Source of the DNA: Hyphomicrobiales bacterium
Lineage (GTDB): Bacteria; Pseudomonadota; Alphaproteobacteria; Rhizobiales; Xanthobacteraceae
DNA length: 64,000 nt
Reading direction: 5' to 3'
Assembly: GCA_016713235.1 (NCBI GenBank)
Contig: JADJPN010000001.1
Location: 248,001-312,000 of the forward strand
Shown here one piece after another: positions 8,582-16,538 of this stretch; positions within the stretch are counted from its first letter, which is position 1; every line of letters begins with the position of its first letter. The position numbers and the translations under genes were made by a program. Under the pieces are notes generated by a model. That model made no database searches and had not been told where the DNA came from. It worked only from the letters and a program-made list of their open reading frames with translations.

Positions 8582-9298
8582 TTAAACACCTAAGTACTCG
8601 TGCAACGTTTCGAGTTTCTCGTTCAGTTCTGAATTGGCGAACTGCTCCACGATCTTGCCGTGTTCCATGATGTAGTAACGGTCCGCCACCGTGGATGCGA
8701 AGCGGAAATTCTGCTCGACAAGCAGAATTGTGAAGCCCTGCTCTTTCAGCTTACGAATCGTACTGCCGATCTGCTGAATGATGACGGGCGCCAAGCCCTC
8801 GGTCGGCTCGTCAAGCAACAGAAGCCGCGCGCCGGTGCGCAGGATGCGGCCGATCGCGAGCATCTGCTGTTCGCCGCCCGAAAGCTTCGTGCCCTGGCTT
8901 TTCAAGCGCTCGCGCAAATTCGGGAACAGTTCGAAGATCTGTTCGCGCGTGAGACCGCCCGGCCGCACCTGCGGCGGCAGCATGAGATTTTCTTCGACGT
9001 CGAGCGAGGCGAAGATACCGCGCTCTTCCGGGCAGAAAGCGATCCCTGAACGCGCAATGGCATCGGAAGAAAGATTGATCAGTTCGCGGCCTTCGAATTT
9101 AATCGAGCCGGTGCGTTTGCCGACGATGCCCATGATGGACTTCATGGTCGTGGTCTTGCCCGCGCCGTTGCGGCCGAGCAGCGTGACGACTTCGCCGGCC
9201 TGCACATTGAACGTCGCGCCATGAAGAATGTGCGACTCGCCATACCAGGCGTGCAGGTCCTTGATTTCGAGCAGAGGGCCGGAAGTGCGGTCAAGCAT
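8582..9298 (-). CDS. livF: ABC transporter ATP-binding protein (LivF family)
   Basis: 238 aa. Walker A is GRNGAGKTT (about residue 40), the signature is LSGGEQQMLAIGR, and Walker B is LLLLDEPTEGLAP followed by the LVEQNFRFA switch region, all typical of LivF. The ATG at 9298 is chosen because it overlaps the livG stop by 8 bases and the longer frame adds unrelated residues. It energises the LivHM permease together with LivG. Confidence 0.9.
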   Translation of the reverse strand: MLDRTSGPLLEIKDLHAWYGESHILHGATFNVQAGEVVTLLGRNGAGKTTTMKSIMGIVGKRTGSIKFEGRELINLSSDAIARSGIAFCPEERGIFASLDVEENLMLPPQVRPGGLTREQIFELFPNLRERLKSQGTKLSGGEQQMLAIGRILRTGARLLLLDEPTEGLAPVIIQQIGSTIRKLKEQGFTILLVEQNFRFASTVADRYYIMEHGKIVEQFANSELNEKLETLHEYLGV

Positions 9299-10046
9299 GG
9301 CCGGTCCCCATATAGGCTTCGCGCACCTCCGGATCTTCGGAAACGGTTTTGTAGTCGCCCTCCGCAAGCACGCTGCCGCGCGTGAGCACTGTAATCTTAT
9401 CCGAAAGATTCGAGACGACGCTCAGGTTGTGTTCGACCATCAGCACGGTGCGGTTCGCAGCGACCGTCTTGATGAGCGCCGCGATGCGATCGATGTCCTC
9501 GTGACCCATGCCCGCGGTCGGTTCGTCGAGCAGCATCATCTCCGGGTCCAGCGCGAGTGTCGTCGCAATTTCGAGTGCGCGCTTGCGGCCATAAGGAAGC
9601 TCGACCGCCAGCGTGTTTTCGAACTCGGAAAGACCAACATCGTTGACCAGCGACCGCGCGCGCTCGTTATAAACATTCAGCACGGAAGCCGACCGCCAGA
9701 AATCGAACGAACCGCCGCGCTTGCGCTGAAGGGCGATGCGGACGTTCTCGAGCACGGTCAGATGCGGGAAAACCGCGGAGATCTGGAACGAGCGCACGAC
9801 GCCGAGCCGCGCGATATCGGCGGACCGAAGCTGCGTGATGTCCTGGCCTTTATATTTAATGGTGCCGCGCGTCGGCGTCAGAAATTTGGTGAGCAGGTTG
9901 AAGCAGGTGGTCTTGCCCGCGCCATTCGGCCCGATCAGCGCGTGGATCGTGCCGCGCTCGACTTTGAGATTCACGTCGCTGACGGCAACGAAGCCAGCGA
10001 ATTCTTTCGTCAGATTTTCCGTCTCGAGAACGTATTTGTCACTCAT
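9291..10046 (-). CDS. livG: ABC transporter ATP-binding protein (LivG family)
   Basis: 251 aa. Walker A is GPNGAGKTT (about residue 38). The Q-loop region FQISAVFPHLTVLENV, the degenerate signature LPYGRKRALEIA and Walker B MMLLDEPTAGMGHEDI are typical of LivG. The ATG at 10046 gives MSDKYVLETENL; an in-frame GTG at 10061 is possible but has a poorly placed ribosome-binding site. It is the first gene of the importer operon, with a candidate promoter at 10221-10249. Confidence 0.9.
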   Translation of the reverse strand: MSDKYVLETENLTKEFAGFVAVSDVNLKVERGTIHALIGPNGAGKTTCFNLLTKFLTPTRGTIKYKGQDITQLRSADIARLGVVRSFQISAVFPHLTVLENVRIALQRKRGGSFDFWRSASVLNVYNERARSLVNDVGLSEFENTLAVELPYGRKRALEIATTLALDPEMMLLDEPTAGMGHEDIDRIAALIKTVAANRTVLMVEHNLSVVSNLSDKITVLTRGSVLAEGDYKTVSEDPEVREAYMGTGHA

Positions 10047-10220
10047 ACGTCGCTGGCCCACCCTGCGCTTATTTACGTTTCGTCCCTAGGTCGCTCCAGC
10101 CGATTTTCCGCGCTTCTCTCGCGGGTCGTCCGCCGGGACATCATTTTCTTCGAAAGATTTACGGAAGCGCAACGACAGCGCCCCTGGAACCGTTCGCAGG
10201 TCCTCTTCTTGTTGGGCGTA

Positions 10221-10249
10221 AGAACACGGGTATTTCCGTGTGGCGTCAA
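10221..10249 (-). promoter_or_regulatory. Candidate promoter/operator of the liv-type operon
   Basis: On the minus strand TTGACG (10249-10244) and TGTTCT (10226-10221) are 17 bases apart. A 6-bp inverted repeat, ACACGG...CCGTGT (10224-10229 and 10236-10241), lies within the spacer. It is about 175 bases before livG. The -35 is good, the -10 weak, and the repeat could be an operator. The rest of 10047-10323 shows no gene. Confidence 0.35.
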
Positions 10250-10323
10250 GCGCTTAAATGACAGCAGCAGCGTGCTCAACATTTGAGCGGTGTCATATGC
10301 AAATTTTTGGAACTGATGAAAAA

Positions 10324-10399
10324 TGGTGCCCAGGGCCGGAATCGAACCAGCGACACTGCGATTTTCAATCGCATGCTCTACCAACTGAGCTACCTGGGC
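10324..10399 (-). tRNA. tRNA-Phe (GAA)
   Basis: 76 nt including an encoded CCA. Acceptor GCCCAGG pairs with CCTGGGC. The D arm is GCTC/GAGC, the anticodon stem TGCGA/TCGCA with loop TTGAAAA (anticodon GAA), and the T arm GCTGG-TTCGATT-CCGGC. It lies just after yacG on the same strand, as in many Hyphomicrobiales. Confidence 0.97.
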
Positions 10400-10495
10400 A
10401 TCTCCCGGCGAGAGCGCGAAACCCTGCCGAAAGCCGCGCGGTTATAATGTCTCAGGTCGCGGCTTGTCCAGCCGACAGATAGTCCCCAAAAACCG

Positions 10496-10735
10496 CTAAT
10501 TCTCTTCATCTTTCCGGGGCTTGGCCGCCGGTTGCTCCGCATTTTCGGTGCCGTCCTCGTCCGAATCCTCCGTGACCGGAATCGCATAGGCACCCGAGAG
10601 CCAACGGTGCAGATCGACGTCGGCGCAGCGCTTCGAGCAGAATGGCCGGAACTTCTCCGCCGCGATCCGCCCACAAATCGGGCAAAGCCCGCCCACACCC
10701 AATTTCCTGGCGTGGCCGTTTCCATTCTCAGGCAT
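10496..10735 (-). CDS. yacG: DNA gyrase inhibitor YacG, zinc-binding
   Basis: 79 aa. The zinc-ribbon pattern CPIC...CSKRC is followed by the YacG hallmark ADVDLHRWLSGAYAIP. The acidic tail (EDSDEDGTENAE) is typical for alphaproteobacterial members. YacG binds GyrB and inhibits gyrase in E. coli. The start overlaps the SDR stop by 8 bases, so it is translationally coupled to that gene here, whereas its usual neighbour is maf. Confidence 0.93.
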   Translation of the reverse strand: MPENGNGHARKLGVGGLCPICGRIAAEKFRPFCSKRCADVDLHRWLSGAYAIPVTEDSDEDGTENAEQPAAKPRKDEEN

Positions 10736-11534
10736 ATTTCAACGTGACTCCACCATCGACCACGAGTTCGATGCCGGTGATGTAGCGGCTTTCTTCGCTT
10801 GCGAGAAATACGGCGGCATTGGCGACATCCCAGGCGTCGCCCATTTTCCCCATCGGCACCTGCGCGGCGCGCGCGGCCCACATTTTTTCGACGTCGCCTT
10901 TGCCGTAAGCGGCTTTGAGTTGCGGCGAATGCTCGACCATCGGCGTCTTCATCAAGCCCGGGAGAATCGCATTCACGCGGATGTTCCTCGCCGCGTATTG
11001 CGCGGCGGTCGTGCGCGTCAAATGATTCAATGCCGCTTTCGTCGCGTAGTAGGTCGCATAGGCGACACCGGTATAGCGAATGCCCGCGATCGACGAGATA
11101 TTGATGATCGAGCCGCCGCCCTGTTTCTCCATGAGCGGAATTACATGCTTCATCGACAGCATCGCGCCCTTGAGATTGACCGCGAACACGCGGTCCCAGT
11201 CCGCTTCGGAAATCTCGACGACACCGCCGACTTCGGCGAGGCCTACATTGTAATCGAGGATGTCGATGCTCCCGAAGAACTCGGCCGCGGCGTTGACCAT
11301 CTTCGCGATGTCGTCGCCGTTCACGACATCGGCCTTGATCGCAATCGCGTCGCCGCCTTCTTTCTGGATCAGATCGACTGTCTCCTGCGCCGCTTCAAGG
11401 CGATAATCCGCGCACGCGACCTTTGCGCCTTCGCGCGCGAACGAGACCGCGGTCGCCTTGCCGTTGCCCCAGCCGGGACCGGAGGAACCCGCACCGACGA
11501 CCAGCGCAACCTTGTCCTTCAGACGATCAGCCAT
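10728..11534 (-). CDS. SDR family NAD(P)-dependent oxidoreductase
   Basis: 268 aa. A classical short-chain dehydrogenase: cofactor loop GAGSSGPGWGNGKA (about residue 13; longer than the usual TGxxxGIG, suggesting a glucose-dehydrogenase/3-oxoacyl reductase offshoot), NNAG-like YNVGLAE, catalytic Ser in ISSIAGIRYTG and YxxxK as YYATKAA. The C-terminus SRYITGIELVVDGG is canonical. Asp in CADYRL after strand 2 suggests NAD preference. It follows the acyl-CoA ligase by 14 bases, so both may act on a shared carboxylic-acid substrate. The substrate is unknown. Confidence 0.88.
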   Translation of the reverse strand: MADRLKDKVALVVGAGSSGPGWGNGKATAVSFAREGAKVACADYRLEAAQETVDLIQKEGGDAIAIKADVVNGDDIAKMVNAAAEFFGSIDILDYNVGLAEVGGVVEISEADWDRVFAVNLKGAMLSMKHVIPLMEKQGGGSIINISSIAGIRYTGVAYATYYATKAALNHLTRTTAAQYAARNIRVNAILPGLMKTPMVEHSPQLKAAYGKGDVEKMWAARAAQVPMGKMGDAWDVANAAVFLASEESRYITGIELVVDGGVTLKYA

Positions 11535-11548
11535 TTTGCGTTCCCCGA

Positions 11549-13054
11549 CTATTTTCCTTGGGCATCGCGCGCGCGCAATTCGGTTTTCAGAATCTTTCCG
11601 TAGTTGTTTTTCGGCAGCATATCGACGAAGACGTAGTGCTTCGGACGCTTGAAGCGCGCGATATTCGAGAGGCAAAGCGCCTCGAGTTCTTTCTCGCCGG
11701 CATCGCCAACGACATAGGCGACGACGATCTCGCCCCATTCCGCATCCGGCCGGCCGATCACGGAAACCTCGCGTACTTTCTCGTGCTTGAGCAGAATCTC
11801 CTCAACCTCGCGCGGATAGATATTGCTGCCGCCGGAGATGATGAGATCCTTGGAGCGGTCTTTTAGCGTGAGATAGCCGTCTTCGTCGAAGGCCCCCACG
11901 TCGCCGGTATGCAGCCAGCCGTTCGCAAGCGTTTTGGCGGTCGCTTCTTCGTTCTTCCAGTACCCGCTCATCACGATGTCGCCGCGGCAGATAATCTCTC
12001 CGATTTCGCCGGGCGGCAGCGGGTTATCGCGGCTGTCGCCCACGCGCACCTCGAGACAAGAATAAGGCGTGCCGGCGGAGCCGATGCGATCGAGCCAGCG
12101 CGGATGCGCGCTGTCCGCGACTTCGCGCTTCGATAATTTCGTAATCGTCATCGGGCTTTCGCCCTGCCCGTAAATCTGCGCGAGCCGCGGGCCGAAACGG
12201 TCGAGCGCGCGGCGCACGTCCTCGACATACATGGGCGCACCGCCCCAGACGAAGGTTCGGATATTCGCTTCGTTGCAGTCCGCGCGGCTGTCGACGAGAC
12301 GCTTGATCATCGTCGGCGCCGCGAACATCGACAGGCGCGGCCATCTGTCGATCAGCGCGAAAATTTCCTCAGGGTCGAACGCGCCGGATTCCGGCACGAC
12401 ATTCACGCCACCCTTGGCGATATGCGGCATGATGTACATGCCAGAGCCATGACTCATCGGCGCCGCGTGCAGGATCGGATCGCCGGCATTCGTCTCGTCG
12501 ACTTCGCTTAAATATGCGTGCGCCGCCCAGTTCAGATTGCGGTGCGTGAGCATCGCGCCTTTCGGGCGGCCGGTGGTGCCGGACGTATAGAACAGCCACG
12601 CAAGATGATCGCCGCTCACGGCCGCGACCGGCACGGGGTCGGCTTGCAGCAGGCGCTCGTATTCCGCGCTCTTGATGCGAATCAGTTTCTCCAGCGACTT
12701 CGGCGCGTGGCTCGCTACTTCCGCTTCCATGTCCTCGGACACGAGACAGACGCGCGCACCGGAATGCTCGAGAATGTAGCCAAGCTCCGCGCCATGCAGC
12801 TTCGCGTTCGCCGGCACGCCGGAAAGCCCGGCATGCATGACCCCGAACATGATCGCGACATAGTCGGGCTGATTTTTGGAGATGATGGCGACGCGGTCGC
12901 CGTGTTTCATGCCGAGCGCAAGCAATCCGCCTGCGAGTTTCGCGGCGCGCAGCGAGAGTGCGCGATAGTCATAAACTGTCTTCGCGCCAAGACCGATCGC
13001 CGGCGCTTCGGGAATTGCGCGCCCTGCGGCTGCAAGCCAAAGCGCGAGGTTCAT
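11549..13054 (-). CDS. Acyl-CoA synthetase / AMP-dependent ligase
   Basis: 501 aa, an ANL-superfamily ligase that activates a carboxylate through an acyl-adenylate to its CoA thioester. The P-loop is YTSGTTGRPKGAML (about residue 160). Motif A4/A5 includes YGQGESPMT, A7 is WLHTGDVG, A8 is KDRSKDLIISGGSNIYP, and the catalytic lysine lies in KNNYGKILKTEL. The closest families are medium/long-chain or aryl-CoA ligases; substrate cannot be assigned. Its ATG overlaps the maf stop (TAATG at 13054), so it is translationally coupled to maf although functionally unrelated. Together with the SDR it looks inserted into a conserved housekeeping block. Confidence 0.88.
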   Translation of the reverse strand: MNLALWLAAAGRAIPEAPAIGLGAKTVYDYRALSLRAAKLAGGLLALGMKHGDRVAIISKNQPDYVAIMFGVMHAGLSGVPANAKLHGAELGYILEHSGARVCLVSEDMEAEVASHAPKSLEKLIRIKSAEYERLLQADPVPVAAVSGDHLAWLFYTSGTTGRPKGAMLTHRNLNWAAHAYLSEVDETNAGDPILHAAPMSHGSGMYIMPHIAKGGVNVVPESGAFDPEEIFALIDRWPRLSMFAAPTMIKRLVDSRADCNEANIRTFVWGGAPMYVEDVRRALDRFGPRLAQIYGQGESPMTITKLSKREVADSAHPRWLDRIGSAGTPYSCLEVRVGDSRDNPLPPGEIGEIICRGDIVMSGYWKNEEATAKTLANGWLHTGDVGAFDEDGYLTLKDRSKDLIISGGSNIYPREVEEILLKHEKVREVSVIGRPDAEWGEIVVAYVVGDAGEKELEALCLSNIARFKRPKHYVFVDMLPKNNYGKILKTELRARDAQGK

Positions 13055-13677
13055 TAATCCGGCCTCACCCAGTTATGATGAACCGGAAACCCCTCGCCCG
13101 CGAGCATGGTCGTGGTTTCGAACAAGGGCATACCGACGACATTCGGATAAGAGCCAACGAGTTTCACGACGAAGCCGCCGGCGAGCCCCTGAATTGCGTA
13201 GCCGCCCGCCTTGCCGCGCCATTCTCCGGACGCGAGATACGATTCGATATCCTGCGACGAGAGGCGCTTGAAGCGCACACGCGATTCCACGAGCCGCGTC
13301 TTGATCGCATTATGCGGCGTCACCAGGCAGACACCCGAATAGACGCGATGCGCGCGGCCCGAGAGCAGCCGCAGGCATCCGGCCGCTTCTTCCAGCAGCT
13401 CGGGTTTCGGCAGAATGCGCCGCCCGACCGCGACCACGGTATCGGCGCCGAGGATATACGCGTCGCGCAGATCGTGGTTATCCCGGACGCGCTCGATCAC
13501 GCGCTCGGCTTTCTCCCGCGCAAGCCGCACCGCCAGCGTGCGCGGCAATTCCCCGCGCTCCGGCGTCTCGTCCACTTCGGCGGGCATCAGCACGTCGGGC
13601 TCAAGGCCGATCTGCGCCAGTAGCGCCAGGCGGCGCGGCGAGCCGGAAGCGAGCACGAGTTTAGGGCGTCCGATCAT
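13054..13677 (-). CDS. maf: Maf-like nucleoside triphosphate pyrophosphatase
   Basis: 207 aa. The N-terminal LVLASGSPRRLALLAQIG and the motifs LAREKA and GADTVVAVGRRILPKP are the Maf/HAM1-type catalytic signatures. The family hydrolyses dTTP/UTP or modified nucleotides to monophosphates, keeping aberrant bases out of nucleic acids. The start at 13677 is chosen at MIGRPKLVLASGSPRR. It usually sits between infA and yacG in this order; here there is no infA upstream and two metabolic genes downstream. Confidence 0.92.
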   Translation of the reverse strand: MIGRPKLVLASGSPRRLALLAQIGLEPDVLMPAEVDETPERGELPRTLAVRLAREKAERVIERVRDNHDLRDAYILGADTVVAVGRRILPKPELLEEAAGCLRLLSGRAHRVYSGVCLVTPHNAIKTRLVESRVRFKRLSSQDIESYLASGEWRGKAGGYAIQGLAGGFVVKLVGSYPNVVGMPLFETTTMLAGEGFPVHHNWVRPD

Positions 13678-13758
13678 GCGGAGAATTCTTCTGGGCTTTT
13701 GGGGAGCATAGCCGGGCAAAGGACTATCGGAAAAGCCGCCGGAAAGAAACGGCGGCCT

Positions 13759-14214
13759 TCAGATCTTGGGGTCGAAGCGGCGCTTGATTTTGCGAACCAA
13801 TCCGTCACGCACCCCGCGATAGGCCTCCAGTTTTTGCTCGCGGCTACCTTCGGCAATGGTGGGGTCATTCGTCGGCCAATATTCGACATCGATCGGAAGT
13901 TTGCGCGTAAGTTCCAGCGCGCGGTGATGAGCCTGTGGAGAGAGACTGATCGCAAGATCGAAGCTGAGCCCCTCGTCGTCTTCGCGCTCCTCGACGGTCG
14001 TCGGCTTGTGCTTCGAGAGGTCGATGCCGATCTCGTCCATGACCGCGGTGACGAAGGGATCGACCTCGCCTTTGCGCACGCCAGCGGAGGTCACATAAAT
14101 CGACTTGCCGAAAAAGTGCTTGGTGATCGCGGCCGCCATCGGCGAGCGGATCGAATTCTGCCCGCACAAAAAAAGCACCGCCTGTGGGCGCTTCGTGCCG
14201 GGCTTTTCATCCAT
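13759..14214 (-). CDS. Low-molecular-weight protein-tyrosine-phosphatase-like protein
   Basis: 151 aa. The CX5R loop near the N-terminus is FLCGQNSIRSPMAAA, with the downstream acidic region WPTNDPTIAEG supplying the expected Asp-Pro acid. These fit the LMW-PTPase/arsenate-reductase fold. The loop lacks the more usual second cysteine (CxxNxCRSP), so phosphatase activity is more likely than thiol-dependent arsenate reduction. It starts 8 bases after the UPF0262 stop and is part of the hisD-linked housekeeping operon. Confidence 0.82.
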   Translation of the reverse strand: MDEKPGTKRPQAVLFLCGQNSIRSPMAAAITKHFFGKSIYVTSAGVRKGEVDPFVTAVMDEIGIDLSKHKPTTVEEREDDEGLSFDLAISLSPQAHHRALELTRKLPIDVEYWPTNDPTIAEGSREQKLEAYRGVRDGLVRKIKRRFDPKI

Positions 14215-14222
14215 GGAAGCGC

Positions 14223-14708
14223 TCAGCCCTTCCAGTGCAATGCGCAGATGAGCGTGAACAGGCGCCGCGCGGTATCGAAATCGACGACGACCTTTTCCTT
14301 CAGGCGCTCGACCAGAATGCGCGAGCCTTCGTCATGCAGGCCGCGGCGGCCCATGTCGATCGCCTCGATCTTCTGCGGCGTTTCGGTCTTGATCGCCGAA
14401 TAATAAGAATCGCAGATCATGAAATAGTCGCGGACGACCTTGCGCAACGGTGTCAGCGACAGGAGATGCGTGATTACTTCTTCGCCGCTGTCGCGCGAGA
14501 TCGCGAGCACCAGACGCTGCTCGGAGAGCGATATTTGCAGCGCGTAGGGGCCGCTATCGTCACCGACCGGCTCGAAATGATTGCTCTCAATGAGGTCATA
14601 GATCGCGATCGCGCGTTCGTGCTCGACGTCCGGATTGGAGCGGCCGATGGATTGCTCGTCCAGCTTGACCGAGACGAGCCGTTTTTTCGGATCGGCATTT
14701 TCGGTCAT
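14223..14708 (-). CDS. UPF0262 family protein
   Basis: 161 aa. Recognised as the alphaproteobacterial UPF0262 family by length, by ERAIAIYDLIESNHF near residue 30 and by LTPLRKVVRDYFMICDSYY in the middle. The function is unknown. The gene lies 15 bases after hisD and 8 bases before the phosphatase gene, its conserved position in Hyphomicrobiales, suggesting co-expression with histidine biosynthesis and cell-wall genes. Confidence 0.88.
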   Translation of the reverse strand: MTENADPKKRLVSVKLDEQSIGRSNPDVEHERAIAIYDLIESNHFEPVGDDSGPYALQISLSEQRLVLAISRDSGEEVITHLLSLTPLRKVVRDYFMICDSYYSAIKTETPQKIEAIDMGRRGLHDEGSRILVERLKEKVVVDFDTARRLFTLICALHWKG

Positions 14709-14723
14709 GAGTTCGAAACCTGC

Positions 14724-16019
14724 TTAATCCCGGTTCATACGAATGGAAATCGAGCGCGCGTGCGCCTGCAACCCTTCGGCTTCGCCGAGTGTCATGGCAG
14801 CCGCCCCAAGCGCGCGAAGCTGCCCGGCATCCAGCTTCAGGATAGACGAGCGCTTCATGAAGTCGAGCACGCCAAGACCCGAGGCGTAACGCGCGGCACG
14901 CGCGGTCGGCAGCACGTGGTTCGAGCCGCCGACATAATCGCCGATCGCTTCGGGCGTGTACTGACCGAGAAAGAATGCGCCGGCGTTTCGAATCTGCTTC
15001 ATCAGGCCTTCCGCGTCGGCGACGAGAAGTTCGAGATGCTCGGCCGCGATACGGTCCGCGAGCGCGGGCGCCTCGGAGAGGTTCTTCAGAAGAATGATCG
15101 CGCCGAAATTTTTCCAGCTTTCAGCTGCGATCTTTTCGCGCGGCAGGTTCTTTAATTGCGAGGCGACCGCTTTTGCGACCTGATCGGCCAGTTCGCGGCT
15201 GTCGGTCATCAAAATCGACTGCGCCGCCTCGTCGTGCTCCGCTTGTGCCAAGAGATCAGCCGCGATCCAGCCCGGGTTCGCGTTGCGGTCCGCGATCACC
15301 AGCACTTCGGAAGGCCCCGCCACCATGTCGATGCCGACGCGGCCGAAAACAAGGCGCTTGGCGGCGGCGACATACGCGTTTCCGGGCCCGACGATCTTCG
15401 CGACCGGCGCAATCGTCTTGGTGCCGTAGGCGAGCGCCGCAATCGCCTGCGCGCCGCCGACACGATAAATTTCGGAGACGCCTGCGAGTTTCGCGGCGAC
15501 CAGCACCAGCGGATTGATCGCGCCGTCGGGTGCCGGCACGCACATCGCAATGCGGGGCACGCCAGCCACCACCGCCGGCACTGCGTTCATCAATACGGAC
15601 GAAGGATAAGCAGCCTTGCCTCCCGGCACATAGATGCCGACAGATTCGAGCGCGCTCCAGCGATAGCCAAGCTCGACGCCCAAGGGATCGGTGTAAAGCT
15701 GGTCCTGCGGCACCTGCTTCTTGTGGTGCGCTTCAATGCGGTTCTTCGCGAACTCGAGCGCTTCCAGCGTTTTCTTGTCCGCACTTTTGAACGCCGCGTC
15801 GATCTCGCCCGCCGGAATGCGAATCGTCTCCGGCTTCAAATCAACGCGGTCGAATTTCTTCGAATATTCAATCAGCGCATTGTCGCCGCGCGTTTCCACG
15901 CCGCGCAGAATCTCGCGGGCACTCGCGTCGACATCCTCCGATGCCTCCCGCTTCGAGCCCAGGAAGACTTCAAATCGCGCCGCAAAATCGGGAGCGCTGG
16001 TATCCAATGTGATCGGCAT
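14724..16019 (-). CDS. hisD: Histidinol dehydrogenase
   Basis: 431 aa, full length. HisD oxidises L-histidinol twice with NAD to L-histidine using a bound zinc. Signatures include YVPGGKAAYPSSVLMNA, GPGNAYVAAAKR and GIDMVAGPSEVLVIAD, the catalytic HDEAAQS, and GGSNHVLPTAR with zinc-ligand histidine. The ATG at 16019 starts MPITLDTSAPDF; upstream in-frame codons overlap the preceding gene. It is 10 bases after the DUF2948 stop. Confidence 0.95.
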   Translation of the reverse strand: MPITLDTSAPDFAARFEVFLGSKREASEDVDASAREILRGVETRGDNALIEYSKKFDRVDLKPETIRIPAGEIDAAFKSADKKTLEALEFAKNRIEAHHKKQVPQDQLYTDPLGVELGYRWSALESVGIYVPGGKAAYPSSVLMNAVPAVVAGVPRIAMCVPAPDGAINPLVLVAAKLAGVSEIYRVGGAQAIAALAYGTKTIAPVAKIVGPGNAYVAAAKRLVFGRVGIDMVAGPSEVLVIADRNANPGWIAADLLAQAEHDEAAQSILMTDSRELADQVAKAVASQLKNLPREKIAAESWKNFGAIILLKNLSEAPALADRIAAEHLELLVADAEGLMKQIRNAGAFFLGQYTPEAIGDYVGGSNHVLPTARAARYASGLGVLDFMKRSSILKLDAGQLRALGAAAMTLGEAEGLQAHARSISIRMNRD

Positions 16020-16029
16020 CGCGCTTCCG

Positions 16030-16466
16030 TCAGTCGTGTTGCGGGCGTTTCTTCGCCGCCCATTCCGGCCCGAGATCGCGCATCGCCATCTCGATGCACT
16101 CGACATCGAGCTGCACGGCCGCGTCGCCCGAGAAAAACAGGGTAATGGTGCCGGAAGGCGCTTCCTGCTCGGCGAATTCCACCGCGAGCAAATTCACGAC
16201 CGCTTTCTCGTTTTCAGATCGAGATTGCGGATCCGCGCGGACAAAACGCGCTCGAAGTGCAATCCCGCGCGGCGGCGCACGGCCTTCTCCTGCTCGCTCG
16301 CGGCGATCCAGTCGAAGCGATTCACGACCATGGCAAAGCGCTTCTCCGCCGGCAGGTAGGCCATCTCGCCTACCTTGGCGACGGCATCCTGAAGATGCGC
16401 GGAGATGATCGCGAGATCCTCGCTCTCCATCGCAACCAGCTTCAATAATGCGTTTTCTGTCGCCAT
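16030..16466 (-). CDS. DUF2948 family protein, frameshifted
   Basis: The N-terminal half (MATENALLKLVAM..., with YLPAEKRFAMVVNRFDW) ends at a premature TGA in its own frame. The remainder (VVNLLAVEFAEQEAPSGT... to WAAKKRPQHD) continues in another frame to the TGA at 16032-16030. Restoring one G near 16211-16216 (CTGAAAACG to CTGGAAAACG) gives a normal 145 aa protein. The family is of unknown function and is conserved between murA and hisD in Hyphomicrobiales, its place here. The break is more likely a sequence error than decay. Confidence 0.85.
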
Positions 16467-16538
16467 CGCGTTTCGCCTCGTCGCCCCCCGCGAGATACCG
16501 GTGGGAGCGGTGTTCCGCAAGGACGCGACTATACCGGA

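Noticed and set aside
10324..10399. tRNA-Phe as an integration site for a genomic island.
   Set aside because: No integrase, no repeated 3' tRNA end and no change to accessory genes on either side; the neighbours yacG and the liv operon are ordinary chromosomal genes.
13759..14214. Arsenate reductase and arsenic resistance.
   Set aside because: The CX5R loop fits but the extra cysteines of thioredoxin-coupled ArsC are not evident, and the context is the hisD housekeeping block, not an ars operon.
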